Positions 55,878 to 64,000 of a stretch of 64,000 nucleotides of DNA are shown here, in pieces. This DNA comes from Brachybacterium sacelli (GTDB taxonomy: Bacteria > Actinomycetota > Actinomycetes > Actinomycetales > Dermabacteraceae), in the NCBI RefSeq assembly GCF_017876545.1, contig NZ_JAGIOD010000002.1:1426001-1490000 (forward strand), given 5' to 3'. The notes beneath the pieces are model-generated. The model ran no database searches. It was not told the DNA's origin and was given only the letters and a program-made list of their open reading frames with translations. A program made the position numbers and the translations under genes. The first letter of the stretch is position 1; every line of letters starts with the position of its first letter.

Positions 55878-56369
55878 ATGACTCAGGGCGTTCTGTATGT
55901 TCACTCCGCGCCGCGAGCCCTCGCACCGCATGTCGAATGGGCCGCCAGCGGAGTTCTCGGCGCGCCCTCGCGCATCCGCTGGGAGGAGCAGCACGTCGGG
56001 CGCGGTCTGCTGCGCGCCGAGATGACCTGGCGCGGGCGCGACGACACCGGTGCCCGTCTGGTCAGCGCACTGCGCGGGATGCACGAGGTGCGCTTCGAGG
56101 TGACCCAGGAGGCCACCGCCGCGAGTGACGGAGCCCGCTGGAGCTGCACTCCCGAGCTCGGCATCCACCATGCCGCCACCGATCATGCCGGCAACACCGT
56201 GCTGACCGAGGACCATGTGCGGGGCTGCATGGAGCGGGCGGGGGAGGATCCGCGAGCCCTGCGCCGCGAACTGGGGATCGCGCTCGGCGAGCCCTGGGAC
56301 GAGGACCTCGAGATCTACCGCCACGCCGGAGATGGCGCCCCGATGCGCTGGCTGCACCGCGTGAGCTGA
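55878..56369 (+). CDS. DUF3145 domain-containing protein
   Basis: This 163-residue actinobacteria-specific protein begins MTQGVLYVHSAPRALAPHVEWA, as in DUF3145 members. It contains a WEEQHVGRGLLRAEMTW stretch and ends RWLHRVS. The function is unknown. Its location next to the fab operon (convergent with fabF) is conserved in Actinobacteria, as I recall, hinting at a role in lipid or envelope metabolism. The ribosome site GGAAGGAA precedes ATG 55878. Confidence 0.85.
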   Translation: MTQGVLYVHSAPRALAPHVEWAASGVLGAPSRIRWEEQHVGRGLLRAEMTWRGRDDTGARLVSALRGMHEVRFEVTQEATAASDGARWSCTPELGIHHAATDHAGNTVLTEDHVRGCMERAGEDPRALRRELGIALGEPWDEDLEIYRHAGDGAPMRWLHRVS

Positions 56370-56411
56370 CCAGGCACGGCCCGGCCACCACCGGGCCCGC
56401 GGGGACCTCGA

Positions 56412-56489
56412 GCACGACGACATCGGGACCGGCTCCCGGAAGCCTGCCCGCGGGGGCAGGGTTCCGGGAACCGGTCCCGGACATCGTGC
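56412..56489. repeat. Long imperfect inverted repeat between DUF3145 and fabF
   Basis: Arms include GCACGA/TCGTGC, CGGGACCGG/CCGGTCCCG, CCCGGAA/TTCCGGG and CTGCCC/GGGCAG around a 4-base loop, broken by small internal bulges. The 78-base structure lies between the converging genes and is probably a bidirectional terminator. Confidence 0.75.
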
Positions 56490-56510
56490 GCAGGAGAACT
56501 CCTCGCCGCG

Positions 56511-56568
56511 CCGGTCAGGCGCTGGTGAAGACCGCCGCGCCGGTCAGGCGCTGGTGAAGACCGCCGCG
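56511..56568. repeat. Perfect 29-bp tandem duplication at the fabF 3' end
   Basis: Units 56511-56539 and 56540-56568 are identical. The fabF stop and last codons lie in the second unit and the first unit lies just outside the gene, so a short duplication of the gene end has occurred without changing the protein. The preceding CGCCGCG is also shared. Confidence 0.9.
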
Positions 56569-57785
56569 ATGTCGTGGCCGCCGAAGCCGAAGGCATTGTT
56601 CAGCACGGCGATGTCCCCCGTCGGGAGGTCCACCGGGGCATTCTGCGCGATCCGCACCGAGACCTCGGGGTCGAGGGTCTCGATGTTGATCGTGGGCGGG
56701 GCGACGCGATGATGTGCGGCCAAGGTCGAGAAGAGCGACTCCAGCGCCCCGGCGCCGCCCATCAGATGGCCGGTCATCGACTTCGTCGAGGTCACCACGA
56801 GCTGGTCGGTGACCCCGCCGAGGGCGTCCGAGACCGCGCTGAGCTCACCGATGTCCCCGAGCGGGGTGGAGGTCCCGTGGGCGTTGACGTGCACGACGTC
56901 CTGCGCCGCGACACCCGCGTCATCGATCGCCTCACGGACCGCACGGGCCTGACCCTCCGCCGAGGGAGCGGAGATGTGGTGGGCGTCCGCGGCCATGCCG
57001 CGCCCGGCGGCGTAGGCGTACACCCGGGCACCGCGCGCCGCGGCGTGCTCCTCGCTCTCGAGCACCAGGATCGCGGCGCCCTCACCGAGCACGAAGCCGT
57101 CACGGTCCACGTCGTAGGGGCGCGAGGCGTGCTCCGGATCGTCGACCCGGCCCGAGAGCGCACGGATGTTCGCGAAGGCCGCCAGCGTCATCGGGTGGAT
57201 GCAGGCCTCGGTGCCGCCGACGACGACCACGTCGGCGCGGCCGTCGCGGATCATGCCCATGCCGAGTGACACGGCCTCCGCTCCGGAGGCGCAGGCCGAG
57301 ACCGGGGTGTGCGCCCCGGCCCGGGCACCCAGCTCCATCGAGATCTGAGCGCTCGAGGAGTTGGCCATGAGCATCGGGACCGTGAACGGGTTCACCCGGC
57401 GGGCGCCGCGCTCACGGACCGCGTCCCACTGGTCCAGCGTGGTCCAGATGCCGCCGATACCGGTGCCGACCACGACGCCGAGCCGTTCGGGCGCGACCTC
57501 CGGGGTGCCGGCGTCGGCCCACGCCTCACGGGCCGCGACCATCGAGTACTGGCCCGAGGGGTCCAGCTTCTTGGCCTGCGGGCGGGAGAGGGCGTCGAGT
57601 GCACCGGGCGCGAGCTGGCAGGCGAAGTCCACGGACAGTCCGTAGTGCTCCTTCCAGTCGTTGTCCAGGGTGCGCGCGGTGGACGTGCCGGCCAGGGCCG
57701 CCTCCCAGGTGGAGGCGACGTCGACGCCGAGGGGGTTGACGGTGCCGAGACCGGTGACGGCGACACGGGAGCTGGAAGCGGACAT
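56544..57785 (-). CDS. fabF: Beta-ketoacyl-ACP synthase II
   Basis: This 413-residue thiolase-fold condensing enzyme elongates fatty-acyl ACP with malonyl-ACP. The catalytic Cys is in SACASG, with His residues in NAHGTSTP and KSMTGHLMG. The GFGGHD end motif is intact. ATG 57785 follows GGAGG; an in-frame ATG at 57833 is less likely. It is the last gene of the fabD-fabH-acpP-fabF operon. Its terminal codons are part of a 29-bp tandem duplication. Confidence 0.95.
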   Translation of the reverse strand: MSASSSRVAVTGLGTVNPLGVDVASTWEAALAGTSTARTLDNDWKEHYGLSVDFACQLAPGALDALSRPQAKKLDPSGQYSMVAAREAWADAGTPEVAPERLGVVVGTGIGGIWTTLDQWDAVRERGARRVNPFTVPMLMANSSSAQISMELGARAGAHTPVSACASGAEAVSLGMGMIRDGRADVVVVGGTEACIHPMTLAAFANIRALSGRVDDPEHASRPYDVDRDGFVLGEGAAILVLESEEHAAARGARVYAYAAGRGMAADAHHISAPSAEGQARAVREAIDDAGVAAQDVVHVNAHGTSTPLGDIGELSAVSDALGGVTDQLVVTSTKSMTGHLMGGAGALESLFSTLAAHHRVAPPTINIETLDPEVSVRIAQNAPVDLPTGDIAVLNNAFGFGGHDIAAVFTSA

Positions 57786-57859
57786 ACGGACCTCCGGGTC
57801 GGATGGGCTGACGATCGGCGACGCCCGGGACATCAGCGGTCCCGGGCGTCAGGCGGGGG

Positions 57860-58108
57860 TCAGGACTGGGCGCCCGCGATGAACTTGACGGCGTCGCCGA
57901 CGGTGGCGAGGTTCTTGACCTCTTCGTCAGGGATCCGGACGTCGAACTTCTCCTCGGCGTTGACCACGATGGTCATCATGGAGATGGAATCGATGTCGAG
58001 GTCATCGGTGAAGGACTTGTCGAGCTGGACGTCCTCCGTGGCGACACCGGTCTCCTCGTTGACGATCTCGGCGAGGCCCTCGAGGATCTCGTTATCGGTG
58101 TGTGCCAT
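57860..58108 (-). CDS. acpP: Acyl carrier protein
   Basis: This 82-residue ACP carries the phosphopantetheine Ser in DIDSIS (DSL-type motif with Ile). It is acidic and has four helices. It sits between fabH and fabF in the type II fatty-acid synthase operon, as expected. Confidence 0.95.
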   Translation of the reverse strand: MAHTDNEILEGLAEIVNEETGVATEDVQLDKSFTDDLDIDSISMMTIVVNAEEKFDVRIPDEEVKNLATVGDAVKFIAGAQS

Positions 58109-58241
58109 GGGTTCTCCTTAGGTGAACGGGATGTTGGGTGGCGGTGACAGACTACCCGCGCGACCGCCGAGGTTCGGGCAGCGCAGACGATGTGGTCCGT
58201 GTGGCGTGATGCGGACGACAGGGCGAGGCTCTCCGCCGGGG

Positions 58242-59249
58242 TCAGGGGAGGATCAGCACCTGTCCGGCGTAGGCCAGACCGGCTCCGAATCCGAACTGGA
58301 CCAGGACGTCGCCGCTGTGTGCGGCGCCCTCGGCGAGCAGGCGGTGGGTCGCCAGCGGGATCGAGGCCGCCGAGGTGTTGCCGGTCTCGGCGATGTCCCG
58401 GCCGATGACGACGTCCTCGGGCAGCTTCAGCTGCTTGGCCAGCTCGTCGACGATGCGCATGTTGGCCTGGTGGGGGACGAACACGTCGACGTCCTCGATG
58501 CTCAGGCCCGACTTCTCGAGCATGCGGCGGATCTTCTCGGCGGTGTGCCACACGGCCCAGCGGAAGACGGTGCGCCCGTCCTGCTCGAGGGTGGGCCACG
58601 GGCCCTCTCCGTCACGGAACTCCACGAGCGAGCCCGTCATCCGGATGGTGTTCCAGTTGTCGCCGTCGCTGCCCCACACCGTCGGACCGATCTTCGGTGA
58701 GTCGCTGGGGCCGACGACCGCGGCACCTGCGCCGTCCCCCAGCAGGAACGAGATCGAGCGGTCGGTGGGATCGACGAAATCGGAGAGCTTCTCCGCACCG
58801 ATCACCAGCACGTGGCGGGCGCTGCCGGAACGGATCAGGGCATCGGCCTGGCCGATGCCGTAGGCGAATCCGGCGCAGGCCGCGGAGATGTCATAGGCGA
58901 TGACGTCGGGCCGGCCCAGCTCGCCGGCCAGCAGGGTGGCGAGCGAGGGGGTGGGGTAGGGGAACGAGATCGTCGAGACGATGATCGCGTCGAGGGTCTC
59001 GAGCTCGATGCCGGAGCGTTCGATCGCCTCCCGGGCGGCCTGCAGGGAGAGATCCTTGACGCCGACGTCCTTGCTCGCCCGGGTGCGGGTGATGATGCCG
59101 GTGCGCTGGCGGATCCACTCGTCGGAGGAGTTGATCGGCTCGATCAGGTCGTCGTTGGGGACGACGAGGTCACCGCGGGCGGCGCCGTAGGACAGGACCT
59201 GGGAGCCCGGGACGGTGGGCTGGTGCTGGAGGGAGACTCGCGCTGCCAT
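58242..59249 (-). CDS. fabH: Beta-ketoacyl-ACP synthase III
   Basis: This 335-residue starter condensing enzyme has a catalytic Cys in SAACAGF, His in PHQANMRI and Asn in GNTSAAS. In Actinobacteria it favours branched acyl-CoA primers, giving iso/anteiso fatty acids. ATG 59249 is preceded by AGGAGG and lies 3 bases after the fabD stop; the same frame extends upstream inside fabD and is ignored. Confidence 0.95.
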   Translation of the reverse strand: MAARVSLQHQPTVPGSQVLSYGAARGDLVVPNDDLIEPINSSDEWIRQRTGIITRTRASKDVGVKDLSLQAAREAIERSGIELETLDAIIVSTISFPYPTPSLATLLAGELGRPDVIAYDISAACAGFAYGIGQADALIRSGSARHVLVIGAEKLSDFVDPTDRSISFLLGDGAGAAVVGPSDSPKIGPTVWGSDGDNWNTIRMTGSLVEFRDGEGPWPTLEQDGRTVFRWAVWHTAEKIRRMLEKSGLSIEDVDVFVPHQANMRIVDELAKQLKLPEDVVIGRDIAETGNTSAASIPLATHRLLAEGAAHSGDVLVQFGFGAGLAYAGQVLILP

Positions 59250-59251
59250 GG

Positions 59252-60202
59252 TCAGTCCTCCTGATCCGTCGAGGCGGTGACGCCGGCGTGCTCGCGCACG
59301 AGCGCACCGGCGGCCTCGAGATCGTCGGGGGTGTTGAGGGTCGCGGTGGCGATGCCCTTGAGGTCGCGTTTGGCGAGCCCGACCAGGGTGCCGGCGGGAG
59401 CGACCTCGAGCATCGCGGTCACCCCGCGCTTGCGCAGCGTGCCCATGCAGGCCTCCCAGTCGACGGGGGAGGCGACCTGGGTGACGATCTGGTCGAGATA
59501 ACGGGCTCCGCTGGTGACGACCTCGCCGCCGGCGTTGGAGACCAGCGGCACGGAGGGATCGGTCGCGGTGAGCGAGGGGACGAAGGCGGCGAGCTCCTCG
59601 CGGGCCCCGACCATGTACGGCGTGTGGAACGCCCCGGCCACCTGCAGCGGGAGCACGCGGGCCTTCGCCGGGCCGTCCTCCCCGAGGGCGGCGATCGCCT
59701 CGACGGAGCCGGCGGCCACCACCTGCGCGGCGGAGTTGATGTTCGCGGCGTGGAGCCCGTGCCGCTCGATCGCGGCCAGGACGTCCTCGCGGGTGCCGCC
59801 GACGACCGCGGCCATGGAGGTCGGCTCGGCTGCGGCGGACTGCGCCATCGCCCGGGAGCGGACGGCGACCAGACGCATCGCGTCCTCGTCGCCGAACACG
59901 CCCGCTACAGCGGCGGCGGTCAGCTCGCCCACACTGTGCCCGGCGATCACATCGGCGGGGCACGCCTCGTCCGTGCCGTGGAGCTGGGCGGCCGCGATGA
60001 TCCCGGCGGCGACCAGCAGCGGCTGGGCCACGGCGGTGTCGCGGATGGTGTCGGCATCGGACTCGGTGCCGTGACGGAGGAGGTCCGCTCCGGCGGCCTC
60101 GGAGAGGGAGGACAGCGCCTGCTCGACACCGGGCAGCTCACGCCACGGGCTCAGGAAGCCGGGCTTCTGGGCCCCTTGGCCGGGGCAGACGATCGCGAGC
60201 AC
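59252..60202 (-). CDS. fabD: Malonyl-CoA:ACP transacylase
   Basis: This 316-residue transferase has the nucleophile Ser in GHSVGE, GQGAQ near the N terminus and His in AFHTPYM. It loads malonate on ACP. The GTG start at 60202 has GGAGG upstream. It is the first gene of the fab operon. No FasR-type regulator gene lies between it and aceE, unlike in Streptomyces. Confidence 0.94.
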   Translation of the reverse strand: MLAIVCPGQGAQKPGFLSPWRELPGVEQALSSLSEAAGADLLRHGTESDADTIRDTAVAQPLLVAAGIIAAAQLHGTDEACPADVIAGHSVGELTAAAVAGVFGDEDAMRLVAVRSRAMAQSAAAEPTSMAAVVGGTREDVLAAIERHGLHAANINSAAQVVAAGSVEAIAALGEDGPAKARVLPLQVAGAFHTPYMVGAREELAAFVPSLTATDPSVPLVSNAGGEVVTSGARYLDQIVTQVASPVDWEACMGTLRKRGVTAMLEVAPAGTLVGLAKRDLKGIATATLNTPDDLEAAGALVREHAGVTASTDQED

Positions 60203-60275
60203 AGGAACCTCCAGGGAGAAGGGGAGAGAGGGGAACGACCCCGCCCGGACGGGACGAGGGCCGGTGGCGGACCGC

Positions 60276-60312
60276 CTGCGGGGCGCCCGTCACGAGGACG
60301 GGCGCCCCGCAG
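60276..60312. terminator. Perfect 16-bp hairpin after aceE
   Basis: Arms 60276-60291 and 60297-60312 are perfectly complementary with a 5-base loop, starting just after the aceE stop. It probably ends the aceE transcript and separates it from the fab operon. No T-run is present. Confidence 0.75.
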
Positions 60313-60318
60313 CGGTGA

Positions 60319-63063
60319 TCAGGACTCGCCGCCGAAGGAGCCGGACTGGCCCGCGTTGACGTTGCCCAGGTCGTACTTGTCGAGGGCCTGGCGCACCAGC
60401 GACGGATCGACCTTGCCCTCACGGGCGAGCAGCTGCAGGGCCTTGACGACCATGGAGTGCGCATCGATCTTCAGGTGGCGGCGGGCGGCCGGACGGGTGT
60501 CGGAGAAGCCCCAGCCGTCGGCCCCGAGCACGCCGTACTGGCCGGGGATCCATTCGCGGATCAGGTCCGGGACCAGGAAGTCGTAGTCGGAGGTCGCGAC
60601 GTACGGGCCGTCGACCTTCTCGAGACGCTGCGTGATCCACGGGGTGCGCTCGTCCTCGGGGTGCAGGAGGTTGTGCTTCTCGGCCTCCAGGGCCTCCTTG
60701 CGCATCTCGCTCCAGGAGGTCACCGACCACACGGTGGCGCGCACGCCCCAGTCCTCGGCCAGGAGCTCGCGGGCGTGGCGTGCCCACGGCACGCCGACCC
60801 CGGAGGCGAGCAGCTGGGTCTCGGGCCCGTCGCCCTCGGGGGCCGGCTCCACGACGTACATGCCCTTGAGCAGGCCCTCGACGTCCAGGTCCTCCGGCTC
60901 CGCGGGCTGCACGAGAGGCTCGTTGTAGACCGTGATGTAGTAGAAGACCTCCTGGAGCCGGTCGTCCTCGCCGTACATGCGCTGGAGGCCGTCACGGATG
61001 ATGTGTCCGAGCTCGTACCCGTAGGCGGGGTCGTAGATGACCGCACCGGGGTTGGTGTAGGCCAGGACCGGGGAGTGGCCGTCCATGTGCTGGAGGCCCT
61101 CGCCGGCCAGGGTGGTCTTGCCGGCGGTCGCGCCGATCACGAAGCCCTTGGCCATCTGGTCACCGGCGGCCCAGAAGAAGTCGCCGGTGCGCTGGAACCC
61201 GAACATCGAGTAGAAGATGTAGAACGGGATCATCGGGAAGTCGTGGGTGGCGTACGAGGTGCCGGCCGCGGTGAAGGCCGCGGTCGAGCTGATCTCGTTG
61301 ATGCCCATGTGCTTGATCTGGCCGGAGGTGGACTCCTTGTAGGCCAGCAGCAGGTCACGGTCCACCGAGAGGTAGTTCTGCCCGTCCGGGTTGTAGATCT
61401 TCGCCGTCGGGAACAGCGAGTCCATGCCGAAGGTGCGGGCCTCGTCGGGGACGATCGGTACCCAGCGCTTGCCGGTCTGCTTGTCCCGCATGAGGTCCTT
61501 GAGCAGACGCACCAGCGCCATCGTGGTGGCGATCTCCTGCTTGCCCGAGCCGCGCCGGGTGACCTCGTAGGCCTTGTCCCCGGGCAGCTCGAGCGCCGTG
61601 TGCTCTGTCCGCCGGGTGGGGATCGGGCCGCCCAGTTCGGCACGACGGGACTTGAGGTACTTCATGACCGGGGCGTCGTCCTCGGGCATGTACAGCGGGG
61701 CGTCGTAGACGCTGCCCGACTCCAGCTGCTCGTCGCTGACCGGGATGTGCAGGGTGTCCCGCAGGGCCTTGAGGTCCTCGAGGGTGAACTTCTTCATCTG
61801 GTGGGTCGCATTGCGGCCCGCGAAGTTGGTGCCCAGGCGGTAGCCCTTGATGGTGTGGGCGAGGATCACGGTGGGCTTGCCCTTGGTGTCCATCGCGGCC
61901 TGGAAGGCGGCGTGGATCTTCTTGGCGTCGTGGCCGCCGCGGTTGAGCTTCCACCAGATGTCGTCGTCGGAGAGGTCCTCCACCAGCGCCTTCGTCCGGG
62001 GGTCCCGGCCGAAGAAGTTGTCGCGGATGAAGGCGCCGTTCTCGGCGCGGTAGGTCTGGTAGTCACCGTCGGGAGTGGCGTTCATCAGGTCGATGAGAGC
62101 GCCGTCGGTGGACTGCTCGAGCAACGGGTCCCAGCCGGACCCCCAGATCAGCTTGACGACGTTCCAGCCGGCACCGCGGAACTGGCTCTCCAGCTCCTGG
62201 ATGATCTTGCCGTTGCCGCGCACCGGGCCGTCGAGACGCTGCAGGTTGCAGTTGACCACGAAGGTGAGGTTGTCCAGGTGCTCCTTGGCGGCGATGTGCA
62301 GCGCGCCGCGGGACTCCACCTCGTCCATCTCGCCGTCTCCGAGGAAGGCCCAGGTGTGCTGCTCGCTGGTGTCCTTCAGGCCGCGGTTGGTGAGGTACCG
62401 GTCGAAGGAGGCCTGCTCGATCGCGGCGACCGGACCGATGCCCATGGACACCGTGGGGAACTCCCAGAAGTCCTGCATCGCACGCGGGTGCGGGTAGGAG
62501 GGCATGCCGTGCTCGCTGGAGAACTCCTGGCGGAAGCCGTCGAGGTCCTCCTGGCCGAGGCGGCCCATCAGGTAGGCGCGGGCATAGATGCCGGGGGAGG
62601 CGTGACCCTGGAAGAAGATGTGGTCGCCGCCGCCGGAGTGGTCGCGGCCGCGGAAGAAGTGGTTGAAGCCGACCTCGTACATCGTGGCGATGGAGGCGTA
62701 GCTGGAGAGGTGACCGCCGACGGAGACGCCGGGGCTCTGGGCGCGGTGGACGAGCATCGCCGCGTTCCAGCGGTTGATGTTGCGCAGCTCCTTCTCGAGC
62801 TCCACGTCTCCGGGGTACTCGCCCTGCTCCTCGACCGGGATCGAGTTCACGTAGTCCGTGGCCAGCGAGTCCGGCAGGTGCAGGTCCTGATCGCGGGCGT
62901 GCTGGATCAGGCTCTGGACGACCTCGGAGGCGCGGTCAGTGCCCCGCTGTTCGACGAGACCGTCGAACGAGTCCAACCATTCCCGCGTCTCCTCCGGGTC
63001 CGGATCCTGCGCATGACTGGGCAGGTTGATGCCGATGGGACGAGGGGTCTCGTGCGAACTCAC
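60319..63063 (-). CDS. aceE: Pyruvate dehydrogenase E1 component (homodimeric)
   Basis: This 914-residue ThDP enzyme decarboxylates pyruvate and acetylates the E2 lipoyl group. The ThDP motif GDGEMDE...NCNLQRLDG is near residues 230-265. Family motifs [20 protein letters not shown] (shortened) and [15 protein letters not shown] are present. The GTG at 63063 follows AGAAGGAC; an upstream ATG in frame would add 41 low-complexity residues and is not chosen. It is divergent from the DUF3052 gene, a conserved actinobacterial pairing. Confidence 0.95.
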   Translation of the reverse strand: MSSHETPRPIGINLPSHAQDPDPEETREWLDSFDGLVEQRGTDRASEVVQSLIQHARDQDLHLPDSLATDYVNSIPVEEQGEYPGDVELEKELRNINRWNAAMLVHRAQSPGVSVGGHLSSYASIATMYEVGFNHFFRGRDHSGGGDHIFFQGHASPGIYARAYLMGRLGQEDLDGFRQEFSSEHGMPSYPHPRAMQDFWEFPTVSMGIGPVAAIEQASFDRYLTNRGLKDTSEQHTWAFLGDGEMDEVESRGALHIAAKEHLDNLTFVVNCNLQRLDGPVRGNGKIIQELESQFRGAGWNVVKLIWGSGWDPLLEQSTDGALIDLMNATPDGDYQTYRAENGAFIRDNFFGRDPRTKALVEDLSDDDIWWKLNRGGHDAKKIHAAFQAAMDTKGKPTVILAHTIKGYRLGTNFAGRNATHQMKKFTLEDLKALRDTLHIPVSDEQLESGSVYDAPLYMPEDDAPVMKYLKSRRAELGGPIPTRRTEHTALELPGDKAYEVTRRGSGKQEIATTMALVRLLKDLMRDKQTGKRWVPIVPDEARTFGMDSLFPTAKIYNPDGQNYLSVDRDLLLAYKESTSGQIKHMGINEISSTAAFTAAGTSYATHDFPMIPFYIFYSMFGFQRTGDFFWAAGDQMAKGFVIGATAGKTTLAGEGLQHMDGHSPVLAYTNPGAVIYDPAYGYELGHIIRDGLQRMYGEDDRLQEVFYYITVYNEPLVQPAEPEDLDVEGLLKGMYVVEPAPEGDGPETQLLASGVGVPWARHARELLAEDWGVRATVWSVTSWSEMRKEALEAEKHNLLHPEDERTPWITQRLEKVDGPYVATSDYDFLVPDLIREWIPGQYGVLGADGWGFSDTRPAARRHLKIDAHSMVVKALQLLAREGKVDPSLVRQALDKYDLGNVNAGQSGSFGGES

Positions 63064-63380
63064 ACTGTCCTTCTCTCTACGGGAGGCGATGGACCGGCGT
63101 CGGGAGCAGTGGGCGCCGGTGGGCACGGCTCCGTCGGCCTCGGTTCGGATCAGCCTACCGTCGCGAGGGGTGCCAGACTCCTTCACCGGACCGCCTCACG
63201 TGTGAGACCCCGAACACCCACGGCCGCTGCGTGACGCCCTCGGGGCGGCCTTCCCGCCGTACGGAGTGCAGGAGGGTGGCCGGTGACATAGACTCATGCG
63301 CGCACAGTTCGGTCCGGCGCCCTCGGGACGGTCCGGACTGGCGCAACCAGCATGTTCCCTTTCCTGTGAGGAGCCCTTTC

Positions 63381-63800
63381 TTGTCACCGTCGGCCGACGC
63401 CACTTCGTCCAGCTCTCCTGCCGAGGTGCTGTCCTTCACCTCGGGCCAGATCGTGCAGGAGTTCGGCTATGACGACGATGTCGATCACGACCTGCGCGAT
63501 GCGATCGAGGACTTCCTCGGCGAGGACCTCGAGGACGAGGACTGCCAGGAGATCGTCGACGGCGTCATCATGTGGTGGCGCGAGGGGGACGGCGATCTCA
63601 CCGACGCCATGGTCGACACCCTCACCACCCTCGCGCCCGGAGCGCCCGTGTGGGTGCTGACCCCGAAGGCCGGTCGCGACGGTCACGTCGCCCCGGGGGA
63701 GATCCAGGAGTGCGCCGGGATCGCCGGACTGCGGGTCATGAGCTCGGTGAGCCTGGCCAAGGACTGGACCGGGACCCGCCTGGCCAGCCGCACGAACTGA
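63381..63800 (+). CDS. DUF3052 domain-containing protein
   Basis: This 139-residue acidic protein begins with a Ser/Ala-rich stretch followed by the conserved GQIVQEFGYDDDVDHDLR and WWREGDGDLTDAMVD segments. It is found beside aceE in many Actinobacteria. The function is unknown. It uses a TTG start at 63381 with GAGGAG 8 bases upstream. Confidence 0.85.
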   Translation: MSPSADATSSSSPAEVLSFTSGQIVQEFGYDDDVDHDLRDAIEDFLGEDLEDEDCQEIVDGVIMWWREGDGDLTDAMVDTLTTLAPGAPVWVLTPKAGRDGHVAPGEIQECAGIAGLRVMSSVSLAKDWTGTRLASRTN

Positions 63801-63877
63801 GAACCCGCGTGTTGTGCTGCCCCCGTGTGGGGTGACACGTCACCTCCCGTGCGGAGGCAAGGGGCAACGCCCCTCCC

Positions 63878-63951
63878 GGGTCGTTAGCTCAGCTGGTCAG
63901 AGCGTCTGGTTTACACCCAGAAGGTCGGGGGTTCGAGCCCCTCACGACCCA
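63878..63951 (+). tRNA. tRNA-Val (TAC anticodon)
   Basis: The cloverleaf GGGTCGT...ACGACCC-A has anticodon loop TTTACAC in a TCTGG/CCAGA stem and T-arm GGGGG-TTCGAGC-CCCTC. The 3' CCA is not encoded (the genome continues CCG). Confidence 0.93.
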
Positions 63952-64000
63952 CCGGATACAGAAATCCCTTCCCGCCAGCCACGAGGCAAGATCGGGGAGG

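Noticed and set aside
63801..63877. GTGAC-AC-GTCAC dyad and GGGGCAACGCCCC hairpin before tRNA-Val
   Set aside because: Both are short, and probably represent the DUF3052 terminator; no further function can be supported.

Overview
This is a GC-rich (roughly 70%) actinobacterial chromosome segment. Codon use (strong G/C at third positions), frequent GTG starts, ATGA-type overlapping gene junctions and a type II fatty-acid operon beside aceE point to the Micrococcales. Gene content looks most like Brachybacterium or a relative in Dermabacteraceae. That genus call is inference from gene order and protein character, not from a database match.

Layout. 0-7.4 kb: end of an ABC-2 type permease, an FMN reductase, then the housekeeping run HIT-PhoH-ybeY-CorC/HlyC-era, followed by leuA with its own leucine-rich leader peptide. 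7.5-27.5 kb: an accessory block with an EamA exporter and divergent LysR regulator, a membrane-anchored M28 peptidase, tam, and then a leftward operon of about 13.5 kb. That operon encodes, in transcription order, a small secreted peptide, a 3491-residue three-module NRPS (C-A-T x3, TE), MbtH, an ABC exporter pair and a phosphopantetheinyl transferase. An EcsC-family gene lies at its edge. 27.6-34.5 kb: backbone resumes with recO, uppS, a VTT/DedA membrane protein, zur, znuBCA (with a clear Zur-type operator over the znuA start) and divergent glyS. 34.6-42.8 kb: a DUF4037 gene, an accessory clpP pair in which the second subunit has lost its catalytic serine, a convergent XRE regulator ending in Ala-Ala, dusB, dgt, dnaG and a DedA gene. 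43-54.6 kb: a two-component system, a secreted GH76 protein, a GntR-regulated ABC transporter, a signal-less penicillin-acylase-family protein, a lower-GC patch with tRNA-Met, and a GH5-like hydrolase divergent from a LacI regulator. 54.6-64 kb: tRNA-Asn, OsmC, def, DUF3145, the fabD-fabH-acpP-fabF operon, aceE, DUF3052 and tRNA-Val.

How they work together. The NRPS operon looks self-sufficient: synthesis, MbtH chaperone, carrier-protein activation and export are translationally coupled. All three adenylation domains have almost the same specificity residues, so the product is probably built from three copies of one (probably cationic) amino acid capped by an unidentified acyl donor. The clpP pair plus XRE gene resembles the streptomycete clpP3/clpP4-popR arrangement. 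Several genes carry a -10-like hexamer exactly 7 nt before the start codon, which suggests leaderless transcripts.
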